A stretch of DNA of 11,257 nucleotides, taken from the NCBI RefSeq assembly GCF_046546175.1, contig NZ_JBKGYF010000055.1, positions 1 to 11,257 of the forward strand. The letters are read 5' to 3'. Positions 1 to 5,752 of this stretch are shown in pieces. The notes under the pieces were generated by a model that had not been told where the DNA came from, made no database searches, and saw nothing but the letters and a program-made list of their open reading frames with translations. The first letter of the stretch is position 1, and each line of letters begins with the position of its first letter. A program made the position numbers and the translations under genes. The DNA is from Methanohalobium sp046546175 (GTDB taxonomy: Archaea > Halobacteriota > Methanosarcinia > Methanosarcinales > Methanosarcinaceae).

Positions 1-2
1 AA

Positions 3-68
3 GATATAGCATCTGAACAGATGATGGAGATGCATCCAATGATGAGGTCGTTCTTTGGTAAAGAATGA
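3..68 (+). CDS. secY: SecY C-terminus (partial)
   Basis: The window opens inside a reading frame of 21 codons ending in TGA at 66-68. The visible tail is hydrophilic and rich in Met and Glu (EQMMEMHPMM, then RSFFGKE). This matches the cytosolic C-terminus of archaeal SecY, the channel subunit of the Sec protein-conducting translocon in the cytoplasmic membrane. The assignment rests on that short tail plus position: in Euryarchaeota secY ends the large ribosomal-protein operon and directly precedes adk, exactly as here (26 nt to the next start). All transmembrane helices lie outside the window, so the fragment itself has no functional domain. Confidence 0.82.
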   Translation, partial: DIASEQMMEMHPMMRSFFGKE

Positions 69-78
69 TATAAATATA

Positions 79-84
79 GAGGTG
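79..84 (+). promoter_or_regulatory. Ribosome-binding site of adk
   Basis: GAGGTG lies 10 nt before the ATG at 95. It matches the GGTGA-type Shine-Dalgarno sequence used by methanogens and supports this start codon. Confidence 0.7.
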
Positions 85-94
85 TGATTGATCT

Positions 95-742
95 ATGAAT
101 ATAGTACTTTTTGGACCGCCTGGTGCCGGTAAAGGCACCCAGGCCAAAGAAATTTCTGAAAATTATCATATACCGCATATATCGACCGGTGATATTTTAA
201 GGGACAATGTTAAAAATGGTACTGAACTTGGTAATAAGGCAAAGGAATATATGGATAAAGGTGAACTTGTCCCTGATGAAGTTTTGATTGGTATCATCAA
301 AAACCGGTTGATTGAACCTGATTGTAACAACGGTTATATACTCGACGGATATCCAAGAACTATCAATCAGGCAGATGCGCTTGATGAAATTCTTGAAAAC
401 CTTGGAAAATCACTAGATGTTGTTTTAAATATTGAAGTTCCGGATGAGGAACTGGTGACCCGTTTAAGTGGAAGGCGTATTTGCAGTAACTGCGGAGCTA
501 ATTACCATCTAAAGTTCAGCCCGCCCAGTAAAGACGGAATATGTGATGTATGTGGTGGTAAACTCTATCAGCGTGATGATGATAAAGAAGAAGTTATTAA
601 ACAGAGACTTGAAACCTATAACAACCAGACAGCACCTTTGATAGGTTACTATAAAGAAAAGGACATTCTGGTAAATATTGATGGTACTGGAAAAGTCGAA
701 GATGTTTTTGAAGATATACGTAGCGTTCTTGATAATCTGTAA
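95..742 (+). CDS. adk: Adenylate kinase
   Basis: Cytosolic adenylate kinase interconverting ATP + AMP and 2 ADP, which balances the adenylate pool. At 215 residues it is the long bacterial-type form, not the short archaeal AdkA. The P-loop GPPGAGKGT is at residues 7-15, the AMP-binding DGYPRT segment at 84-89, and a LID domain at about 127-160 carries four cysteines (130, 133, 150, 153) in a CxxC...CxxC arrangement that in this family binds structural zinc. The start is fixed by a GAGGTG ribosome-binding site. It sits between secY and the DUF106 gene (16-nt gap), the usual euryarchaeal order. Nothing is missing; all motifs are canonical. Confidence 0.97.
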   Translation: MNIVLFGPPGAGKGTQAKEISENYHIPHISTGDILRDNVKNGTELGNKAKEYMDKGELVPDEVLIGIIKNRLIEPDCNNGYILDGYPRTINQADALDEILENLGKSLDVVLNIEVPDEELVTRLSGRRICSNCGANYHLKFSPPSKDGICDVCGGKLYQRDDDKEEVIKQRLETYNNQTAPLIGYYKEKDILVNIDGTGKVEDVFEDIRSVLDNL

Positions 743-758
743 TAATTAGTATTAATTA

Positions 759-1403
759 ATGAAAAAACTGGTGTGGATTGCTTTGGCACAGTCATCTTCT
801 AATTTGAAAAGAAATCTGGATTACCTTTTGCTGGCTTTTGGGATATCATTGATGGTATTCGCAGTTATCAGTGATTTCAGGCAAAGTCTAGGTGAATTTG
901 TAGGGTTACTAATGAACCCTCTGGTTGCACTTGTGGGGCAGGAAAATTTCCATATCCTGTTATTTATAATGGCGGCAATAACCGCACTTTATGCATCCCT
1001 TATTCAAAAATATACCATTGATTGGGATTTGATGAGAAGAACCCAGGAACGTATGAAGGCTTTTCAGAAAGAATTCAGAGAAGCGCAGCTGTCCCAGAAT
1101 AATTATAAGCTCAAACAGCTTGAAGAACAGCGTTCTGAAATGATGGGTGACCAGATGGAAATGTCAAAGCAACAGTTCAAACCAATGGCTTATATTAGTA
1201 TCATCTCTCTTCCGTTATTCATGTGGGCATATTATTATATCAGTGGTCATACAGGGGCTACAATGGTCTTCCCTTTTATAGGTGAAATGGAGCTTGTAAA
1301 AACTGTGATTGGTCCAATTCAGTTCTGGATACTGTGGTATTTTATAACATCACTTGCCATCAGTCAGTTGATAAGGAAGGCACTTAACATTGGTGGAGCT
1401 TAA
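759..1403 (+). CDS. DUF106 membrane protein (EMC3/Oxa1/YidC superfamily)
   Basis: Predicted membrane protein of 214 residues with hydrophobic segments at about 22-38, 63-83, 143-161 and 187-204. Between the second and third lies a charged, Gln/Glu/Lys/Met-rich helical hairpin at about 90-140. This topology and the gene position fit archaeal DUF106 (Ylp1-like) proteins. The family belongs to the Oxa1/YidC/EMC3/TMCO1 insertase superfamily, where the cytosolic coiled coil contacts ribosomes or substrates. The likely role is insertion of short membrane proteins alongside the neighbouring SecY. No convincing Shine-Dalgarno precedes the ATG. Its stop codon (1401-1403) abuts the cmk ATG, so the two are probably translationally coupled. 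The family call is firm; the insertase role is by homology. Confidence 0.9.
   Translation: MKKLVWIALAQSSSNLKRNLDYLLLAFGISLMVFAVISDFRQSLGEFVGLLMNPLVALVGQENFHILLFIMAAITALYASLIQKYTIDWDLMRRTQERMKAFQKEFREAQLSQNNYKLKQLEEQRSEMMGDQMEMSKQQFKPMAYISIISLPLFMWAYYYISGHTGATMVFPFIGEMELVKTVIGPIQFWILWYFITSLAISQLIRKALNIGGA
1392..1396 (+). promoter_or_regulatory. Ribosome-binding site of cmk inside the DUF106 gene
   Basis: GGTGG lies 7 nt before the cmk ATG at 1404 and within the last codons of the upstream gene. This fixes the cmk start and implies coupled translation. Confidence 0.55.
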
Positions 1404-1940
1404 ATGTTATTGACAATTAGTGGGTTGCCGGGAAGTGGAACAACCACGGTATCAAAATTACTTTCAGAATATTATAACGTGGACTTGGTTTCGGCAGGTG
1501 AAGTTTTTCGGAAACTGGCAAATGAATATAATATGACACTTGAAGAATTTGGCAATCTTGCTGAATCTGATCCATCAATAGACCTTAAAATAGACCAGCG
1601 TCAGCATGAAATAGCCAGTCAGAAAAACAATTGCATACTAGAAGGAAGACTTGCAGGTTATATGGCTGAAACTGATAATGTAGTTAAAGTCTGGTTAAAA
1701 GCACCACTTGATATACGTGTTAAACGGTTGATGGACCGGGAAGGTGGAATATTTGATGATGTTTTTGAATCCACTAAAAAACGTGAGGCATCAGAAGATG
1801 TAAGATATAAAGAAATACATGGCATAGACCTTGGAGATTTATCGATTTATGATATTGTATTAGATACCAGTCGATGGAATCAAAATCAGATAGAAGATAT
1901 TATCAAGGTATCAATCGATGTTCTTGGTGGATTTTCCTGA
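1404..1940 (+). CDS. cmk: Cytidylate (CMP/dCMP) kinase, archaeal type
   Basis: Cytosolic NMP kinase that phosphorylates CMP/dCMP with ATP for pyrimidine nucleotide salvage. The protein has 178 residues, typical of the short archaeal form. It has a P-loop GLPGSGTTT at residues 7-15, where the Thr-Thr-Thr tail distinguishes this family from adenylate kinases. A substrate-side segment EGRLAGY lies at 80-86, and an Arg-rich LID region (VKRLMDREG) starts at about 106. It follows the DUF106 gene with zero intergenic bases and precedes cbf5 by 39 bp, the conserved euryarchaeal order. In some archaea L34e and L14e genes sit in this stretch; neither is present here. It ends in TGA. Confidence 0.95.
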   Translation: MLLTISGLPGSGTTTVSKLLSEYYNVDLVSAGEVFRKLANEYNMTLEEFGNLAESDPSIDLKIDQRQHEIASQKNNCILEGRLAGYMAETDNVVKVWLKAPLDIRVKRLMDREGGIFDDVFESTKKREASEDVRYKEIHGIDLGDLSIYDIVLDTSRWNQNQIEDIIKVSIDVLGGFS

Positions 1941-1979
1941 GTAAATGCGGCTTAAAACAAATTACTTATTTTAGATATT

Positions 1980-3011
1980 ATGGATTTACAATATACAGAT
2001 GCAGCTCCAGAGATAAGAATAGAAATTGAACGAGGACAGGTTCAAAAATCAAAATCCAGACCATTTACAAATCCTGATTATGGTTGTCTGCCTGAACACC
2101 GCTCTCTAAATGATTATATTAACATGGGAGTTGTTAACCTTGACAAGCCGAAAGGTCCGACAAGTCATGAAATCACTTCATGGGTTAAGGATATTTTAAA
2201 AATTAACAAAGCTGGACATTCCGGTTCACTGGACCCTAAGGTAACAGGTGATTTGCCTATAATGTTGCAGAAAGCTACTAAAGCCATAGGTCCACTAAGG
2301 CTTTCAACTAAGGAATATATTTGTTTGATGCAGTTGCATGATACAATAACAGCAGATGAAATCATCCGGGTATGCAAGGACTTTGAGGGGCCAATCTTTC
2401 AGAAACCACCCATAAAATCGGCGGTTAAACGCAAACTGCGAATACGTACTATCTATTATCTTAATATATTGGAAATAAAAGGTTCATCTGTTTTGATTAA
2501 AGTTGGATGTGAAGCTGGTACTTACCTGCGGAAATTGTGTGCAGATATAGGTGAAGCTATTGGATGTGGGGCACATATGCAGGAACTTAGAAGAATAAAA
2601 ACAGGACCTTTCTGTGAGGACAATATGGCTACGTTGTATGATCTAAAGGATGCGTACGTCTTCAGGGAAGAGTATGGTATTGAATCAGAATTAAGGAAGT
2701 TTATACAGCCTGTGGAGACAGCTCTCATTCATCTGCCAAAAATTGTTATACGCGACAGTGCTGTGGATGCAATCTGTAGAGGGGCTTCTCTGACAGTACC
2801 AGGTGTTGTTAGTCTGGATACAAATATATATAATGGAAATACAATATGCCTGTTCACTCAGAAGGGCGAAATTGTAGCTATTTGTAAAGCCAGCATGGAA
2901 ACCGATGAAATACTGGAAGCAGGAAACGGTATTGTGGCTATCACCGAAAATGTAATAATGGCTGCAGGAACTTACCCAAGAGCTTGGAAAATCAGAACAA
3001 TCCGGAACTAA
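1980..3011 (+). CDS. cbf5: tRNA/rRNA pseudouridine synthase Cbf5 (dyskerin homologue)
   Basis: Catalytic subunit of archaeal H/ACA ribonucleoprotein. It converts uridine to pseudouridine in rRNA under guide RNA, with Nop10, Gar1 and L7Ae, and can also make tRNA Psi55. The 343-residue chain has an N-terminal extension (1-48), a TruB-type catalytic domain (about 50-230) starting with VVNLDKPKGPTSHE, the catalytic Asp85 in HSGSLDPKVTG, the conserved GTYLRKLCADIG segment at 180-191, and a C-terminal PUA domain (about 252-335). No Shine-Dalgarno precedes the ATG, but the N-terminal length fits the family. It is followed by tRNA-Ser. Minus-strand open frames opposite it are shadows. Confidence 0.96.
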   Translation: MDLQYTDAAPEIRIEIERGQVQKSKSRPFTNPDYGCLPEHRSLNDYINMGVVNLDKPKGPTSHEITSWVKDILKINKAGHSGSLDPKVTGDLPIMLQKATKAIGPLRLSTKEYICLMQLHDTITADEIIRVCKDFEGPIFQKPPIKSAVKRKLRIRTIYYLNILEIKGSSVLIKVGCEAGTYLRKLCADIGEAIGCGAHMQELRRIKTGPFCEDNMATLYDLKDAYVFREEYGIESELRKFIQPVETALIHLPKIVIRDSAVDAICRGASLTVPGVVSLDTNIYNGNTICLFTQKGEIVAICKASMETDEILEAGNGIVAITENVIMAAGTYPRAWKIRTIRN

Positions 3012-3021
3012 AACAAAAACA

Positions 3022-3030
3022 ATAAATATA
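3022..3030 (+). promoter_or_regulatory. TATA box for tRNA-Ser
   Basis: The AT-rich ATAAATATA is centred about 31 nt before the mature tRNA start. This is the expected archaeal box A spacing for initiation a few bases upstream of the tRNA, so the tRNA can be transcribed independently of cbf5. Confidence 0.5.
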
Positions 3031-3057
3031 GTAAAATAAATCACAATATCCCAAAAT

Positions 3058-3141
3058 GCCGAGGTAGTCTAGTGGAAAGGCGCGAGCCTGGAAAGCTCGT
3101 GGGGCTTTAGCCCCTCGGGAGTTCGAATCTCCCCCTCGGCG
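3058..3141 (+). tRNA. tRNA-Ser(GGA)
   Basis: Class II tRNA. Acceptor strands GCCGAGG (3058-3064) and CCTCGGC (3134-3140) pair fully, with discriminator G at 3141 as expected for serine. The anticodon stem CGAGC/GCTCG encloses loop CTGGAAA with anticodon GGA at 3090-3092, reading UCC/UCU. A long variable arm (GGGGC...GCCCC) follows, then a T-arm GGGAG-TTCGAAT-CTCCC. CCA is not encoded. The position between cbf5 and rps13 is common in Euryarchaeota. Confidence 0.97.
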
Positions 3142-3164
3142 CTCTGGTAACTTTCAGGAATTAA

Positions 3165-3174
3165 TTTTATATAA
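3165..3174 (+). promoter_or_regulatory. TATA box of the rps13-rps4-rps11-rpoD operon
   Basis: TTTTATATAA is a strong archaeal box A. Initiation about 25-27 nt downstream (near 3195-3200) would give the operon a leader of roughly 120 nt, separate from the tRNA-Ser transcript. Confidence 0.6.
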
Positions 3175-3236
3175 CAACAATTCTATCTTACGCTGTTATA
3201 ATACAGGTTCAGACTTGAACTTCTTAAAACTAGAAT

Positions 3237-3315
3237 GCCTTAAAGGCTGCGTCGGAACTTCTATTTATAGTTTCGGGGCTACGGGATGTATTACAAACCG
3301 CATCCTTAAGGAGGA
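3237..3315 (+). promoter_or_regulatory. Structured 5' leader of rps13, candidate translational control element
   Basis: Three helices can form together. An outer stem CCTTAA (3238-3243) pairs with TTAAGG (3306-3311). A hairpin lies at 3252-3259/3269-3276 (eight pairs including wobbles) and another at 3284-3289/3300-3305 (GGATGT/GCATCC, one wobble). The outer 3' strand includes the first two G of the Shine-Dalgarno AGGAGG (3309-3314), so this fold would partly mask the start site. A competing local hairpin GCC-TTAAA-GGC (3237-3247) would free it. This is drawn by hand from the sequence; a regulatory function is inferred by analogy with bacterial alpha-operon autoregulation by S4. Confidence 0.4.
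3309..3314 (+). promoter_or_regulatory. Ribosome-binding site of rps13
   Basis: AGGAGG lies 7 nt before the ATG at 3322, a near-consensus Shine-Dalgarno. It lies at the base of the predicted leader fold. Confidence 0.85.
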
Positions 3316-3321
3316 TATTAA

Positions 3322-3771
3322 ATGGCAAATGAAGAAATAAGACATCTTGTTCGTGTAATGAACACTGATCTGCCCGGTGATCAGCCGGTAAGGTTGGCTT
3401 TAACCGGAATCAAAGGAATAGGAAGGCGAACAGCAAATATAATCGTGAAAGGTTCAGGTATAGACCCTAGTACCAAAATAGGATATCTTTCAGATGAAGA
3501 AATAGAAACCCTTAATTCTACAATTAACAAATTTGAAAATTATGTACCATCATGGATGCTTAACAGACAAAAGGATCCATATTCAGGGGAAGATAAACAT
3601 CTTTTAGGCCAGGATATTTTCATGGCAATCAGAGAGGATGTTAACACACTCAAAAAGACCCGTGCATACCGTGGTATAAGGCACGAGAGAGGATTGAAGG
3701 TAAGAGGTCAAAGAACCAAATCGACTGGAAGAGGCGGTTCAACAATCGGTGTTAGCAAGAAAAAGAGCTGA
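3322..3771 (+). CDS. rps13: 30S ribosomal protein S13 (uS13)
   Basis: Structural protein of the head of the small ribosomal subunit, contacting 16S rRNA and forming intersubunit bridges. The 149-residue archaeal form begins with a helix-hairpin-helix-like segment (LTGIKGIGRRTANII, about residues 27-41). It ends in the basic tail that reaches toward the P-site tRNA (RAYRGIRHERGLKVRGQRTKSTGRGG, about 117-141, then KKKS). The start is set by a strong AGGAGG site. It is the first gene of an alpha-operon-like cluster followed 33 bp later by rps4, and it has its own promoter and leader downstream of tRNA-Ser. It ends in TGA. Confidence 0.97.
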   Translation: MANEEIRHLVRVMNTDLPGDQPVRLALTGIKGIGRRTANIIVKGSGIDPSTKIGYLSDEEIETLNSTINKFENYVPSWMLNRQKDPYSGEDKHLLGQDIFMAIREDVNTLKKTRAYRGIRHERGLKVRGQRTKSTGRGGSTIGVSKKKS

Positions 3772-3790
3772 TTTTTAAATCGATTCAATT

Positions 3791-3799
3791 AAAGGTGAT
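3791..3799 (+). promoter_or_regulatory. Ribosome-binding site of rps4
   Basis: AAAGGTGAT lies 5 nt before the ATG at 3805. It is the AGGTGA-type anti-16S sequence common in methanogens. Confidence 0.75.
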
Positions 3800-3804
3800 T
3801 AAAT

Positions 3805-4359
3805 ATGGCATATCCTGGTAAAAAGCGTAAAAGTTTCGATACTCCAAAGCATCCATGGCAGTCTGCCAGAATGGTGAGTGAGGTTGAATTAATCAAAAAA
3901 TATGGTCTTAGAAATAAAAAAGAAGTCTGGAAGGCGCAAAGTATTCTCAGGAAATATAGGGAGGAAGCGCAGGAACTTCTCGCAGAAACCGCAGAGGCTG
4001 AACTCACAGGTCATTTAAGAAAAGAAGCAGACCAGATTCTTGCAAAACTTAAAAGATACGGTATTCTCAAAGAGGACGCTGTCATTGATGATATTCTTGC
4101 ACTCTCAACAGATTCAATACTTGACAGAAGACTGCAAACACAGGTTCATAAACTGGGACTTGCAAGGACTCCTCTGCAGGCACGACAATTTATTACCCAT
4201 GGCCATATTGCAGTAAACGGAAGAAAAGTTACAGTTCCCAGTAAAATGGTTACAAAAGATGAAGAAATGGCAATAGACTATTATGGAGGGTCACCTATAT
4301 CAACAGAATCACACCCTGAGAGACCTGACCAGATTGCGTCATCTATTGCAGAAGAATAA
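3805..4359 (+). CDS. rps4: 30S ribosomal protein S4 (uS4)
   Basis: Primary 16S rRNA-binding protein of the small-subunit body, here 184 residues, the usual archaeal size. The N-terminal MAYPGKKRKSF and TPKHPW segment is characteristic of archaeal S4. The S4 RNA-binding domain spans about 107-160 (LDRRLQTQVHKLGLARTPLQ, then HGHIAVNGRKV). The C-terminal 25 residues are Ser/Glu/Pro-rich and acidic. It is second in the rps13-rps4-rps11-rpoD cluster, and its stop overlaps the Shine-Dalgarno of rps11. In bacteria S4 is the autoregulator of the equivalent operon; here that is only an analogy relevant to the folded rps13 leader. Confidence 0.97.
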   Translation: MAYPGKKRKSFDTPKHPWQSARMVSEVELIKKYGLRNKKEVWKAQSILRKYREEAQELLAETAEAELTGHLRKEADQILAKLKRYGILKEDAVIDDILALSTDSILDRRLQTQVHKLGLARTPLQARQFITHGHIAVNGRKVTVPSKMVTKDEEMAIDYYGGSPISTESHPERPDQIASSIAEE

Positions 4360-4366
4360 GGAGGAT
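4358..4366 (+). promoter_or_regulatory. Ribosome-binding site of rps11 overlapping the rps4 stop
   Basis: AAGGAGGAT starts inside the TAA of rps4 (4357-4359) and lies 5 nt before the rps11 ATG. The near-perfect consensus suggests strong, coupled translation. Confidence 0.85.
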
Positions 4367-4371
4367 AAGAT

Positions 4372-4752
4372 ATGGCACAAGAGATATGGGGTATTGCACA
4401 CATAAACTCATCATTTAATAATACCATCATAACCGTTACTGACCTCACAGGTGCTGAAACACTTGCAAAGTCTTCTGGTGGGATGGTTACAAAAGCCGCA
4501 AGAGATGAAAGTTCACCTTATACTGCCATGCAGATGGCTCGACAGGTAGCAGATATGTTGAAAGATAAAGGTGTACAGGGAGTTCATATAAAAGTAAGGG
4601 CACCTGGAGGGAATAAACAGCGAAGTCCTGGACCAGGTGCACAGGCTGCAATCAGAGCTTTTGCAAGAGCAGGAATCAGAATTGGTAGAATTGAGGATGT
4701 AACACCTGTCCCACATGACGGAACACGTCCTGAAGGCGGAAGAAGAGTATAA
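4372..4752 (+). CDS. rps11: 30S ribosomal protein S11 (uS11)
   Basis: Small-subunit platform protein binding the 690-loop region of 16S rRNA near the E site. The 126-residue chain shows the family hallmarks: GIAHINSSFNNTIITVTD near the N-terminus (residues 7-24), the SGGMVTKAARDESSPYTAMQ segment (35-54), the GGNKQRSPGPGAQ turn, and the invariant basic terminus VPHDGTRPEGGRRV. It is third in the cluster, 12 bp after rps4 and 34 bp before rpoD. It ends in TAA. Nothing is unusual; a minus-strand open frame opposite it is a shadow. Confidence 0.98.
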   Translation: MAQEIWGIAHINSSFNNTIITVTDLTGAETLAKSSGGMVTKAARDESSPYTAMQMARQVADMLKDKGVQGVHIKVRAPGGNKQRSPGPGAQAAIRAFARAGIRIGRIEDVTPVPHDGTRPEGGRRV

Positions 4753-4786
4753 TATAGTCTTAAATTAAAATAAGGGATATCAAGTT

Positions 4787-5584
4787 ATGACAGCAAAAGT
4801 AGAAGTGCTTGAATTATCCGAAAGGTCATCGAGGTTCAGACTTTCTAACACGACACCAGCATTTGCAAATAGTATACGTAGAGCCATGTTGGCTGATGTA
4901 CCTACTTTTGCAATTGATGACCTAAACCTCTATAATAATACATCAGTACTTTATGATGAACAGCTTGGACTTCGTCTGGCATTGGTTCCTCTTTCAACAG
5001 AAAATATGGATGACTACACAACCCAGGAAGAGTGTACCTGTGAAGATGGATGCCCTTCCTGCGAAGTATCCATCACCTTGAATGCAGAGGGTCCAAAAAT
5101 GGTGTATTCAGGGGACCTGATATCATCTGACCCTGGTGTACAGCCGGCAGATGCAAACATTCCTATTATAGAGTTAAAGGATGATCAGAGGATGATGCTC
5201 GAAGCACTTGCACACAAAGGATTTGGTAAGGATAATGCAAAATGGCAGGCAGGTATTGCCTGTGGTTACAAAAACTTACCTGTGATACATGTCAATGGTT
5301 GTGACAAGTGCGGACTATGTGTTAGTGAATGCCCAAAAGGAATAATTTACCTTGATGATGAAGGTGCAAAGGTAGCAGATGAAGACTTGCTGGATTGTAT
5401 TTTGTGTAAATTATGTGAAGAAGCTTGTGAAATAGATGCGATATCTGTGAAAGAGGATGAATCATCATTTTTGTTCACAGTTGAATCAGACGGTTCCTAT
5501 ACTTCAGAGCAGTTAATTATAAATGCAGGGAATACTATCAAGGCAAAAGCTACTGAAATGAAGGAAATATTGAGTAATTTATAA
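4787..5584 (+). CDS. rpoD: DNA-directed RNA polymerase subunit D (Rpo3) with two Fe-S cluster motifs
   Basis: Assembly-platform subunit of archaeal RNA polymerase, equivalent to eukaryotic Rpb3 and bacterial alpha; it dimerises with subunit L. Of 265 residues, the dimerisation domain starts with SNTTPAFANSIRRAMLADVP (20-39). A Rpb3-like zinc-loop motif CxCxxxCxxC uses Cys 83, 85, 89 and 92. A ferredoxin-like insert at about 165-222 has two complete four-cysteine sets: CxxCxxCxxxCP (172, 175, 178, 182) and CxxCxxCxxxC (204, 207, 210, 214). Two [4Fe-4S] clusters in this subunit are known from Methanosarcina, where they affect assembly of the enzyme. A weak Shine-Dalgarno (AAGGGAT) precedes the ATG. 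It is the last gene of the cluster. Confidence 0.97.
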   Translation: MTAKVEVLELSERSSRFRLSNTTPAFANSIRRAMLADVPTFAIDDLNLYNNTSVLYDEQLGLRLALVPLSTENMDDYTTQEECTCEDGCPSCEVSITLNAEGPKMVYSGDLISSDPGVQPADANIPIIELKDDQRMMLEALAHKGFGKDNAKWQAGIACGYKNLPVIHVNGCDKCGLCVSECPKGIIYLDDEGAKVADEDLLDCILCKLCEEACEIDAISVKEDESSFLFTVESDGSYTSEQLIINAGNTIKAKATEMKEILSNL

Positions 5585-5587
5585 ACA

Positions 5588-5598
5588 TTTAAATATAA
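5588..5598 (+). promoter_or_regulatory. Candidate TATA box for tRNA-Leu
   Basis: TTTAAATATAA lies directly after the rpoD stop. Initiation about 27 nt on (near 5620) would give a short 5' leader to tRNA-Leu. Confidence 0.45.
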
Positions 5599-5622
5599 AT
5601 AGGAGAATATAACTCTCCTATT
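5598..5622 (+). terminator. Inverted repeat after rpoD
   Basis: AATAGGAGA (5598-5606) and TCTCCTATT (5614-5622) pair perfectly over 9 bp around a 7-nt loop, 13 nt past the rpoD stop. It could end or protect the rpoD mRNA 3' end, or lie over the tRNA-Leu start region. No long T-run follows, so termination is uncertain. Confidence 0.4.
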
Positions 5623-5637
5623 ACATACATCCCATGT

Positions 5638-5725
5638 GCGGGGGTTGCCGAGCCCGGCCAAAGGCGCTAGGTTGAGGGCCTAGTTCCGTAGGGATACGCG
5701 AGTTCGAATCTCGTCCCCCGCACCA
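5638..5725 (+). tRNA. tRNA-Leu(GAG) with encoded CCA
   Basis: Class II tRNA. Acceptor strands GCGGGGG (5638-5644) and CCCCCGC (5715-5721) pair fully, and discriminator A at 5722 is the leucine identity base. The anticodon stem CTAGG/CCTAG encloses TTGAGGG with anticodon GAG at 5674-5676, reading CUC/CUU. A variable arm and a T-arm with TTCGAAT follow. CCA is encoded at 5723-5725, unlike the tRNA-Ser of this window. Confidence 0.97.
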
Positions 5726-5738
5726 AAACCAAAACTGA

Positions 5739-5746
5739 TTTTTTTT
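5739..5746 (+). terminator. Oligo-T terminator after tRNA-Leu
   Basis: A run of eight T starts 14 nt after the tRNA CCA, the standard intrinsic termination signal of archaeal RNA polymerase. It separates the plus-strand cluster from the convergent minus-strand gene that ends at 5753. Confidence 0.65.
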
Positions 5747-5752
5747 AAAAAA

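Noticed and set aside
2165..3044. Three minus-strand open frames opposite cbf5
   Set aside because: They lie wholly or almost wholly antisense to a strongly conserved gene, have no recognisable domain and no promoter or ribosome-binding site.
3789..4007. Minus-strand open frame opposite rps4
   Set aside because: Low-complexity Ser/Leu shadow of a conserved ribosomal protein gene.
4513..4716. Minus-strand open frame opposite rps11
   Set aside because: Cys/Ser-rich composition is the reverse complement of the S11 coding sequence; no independent signal.
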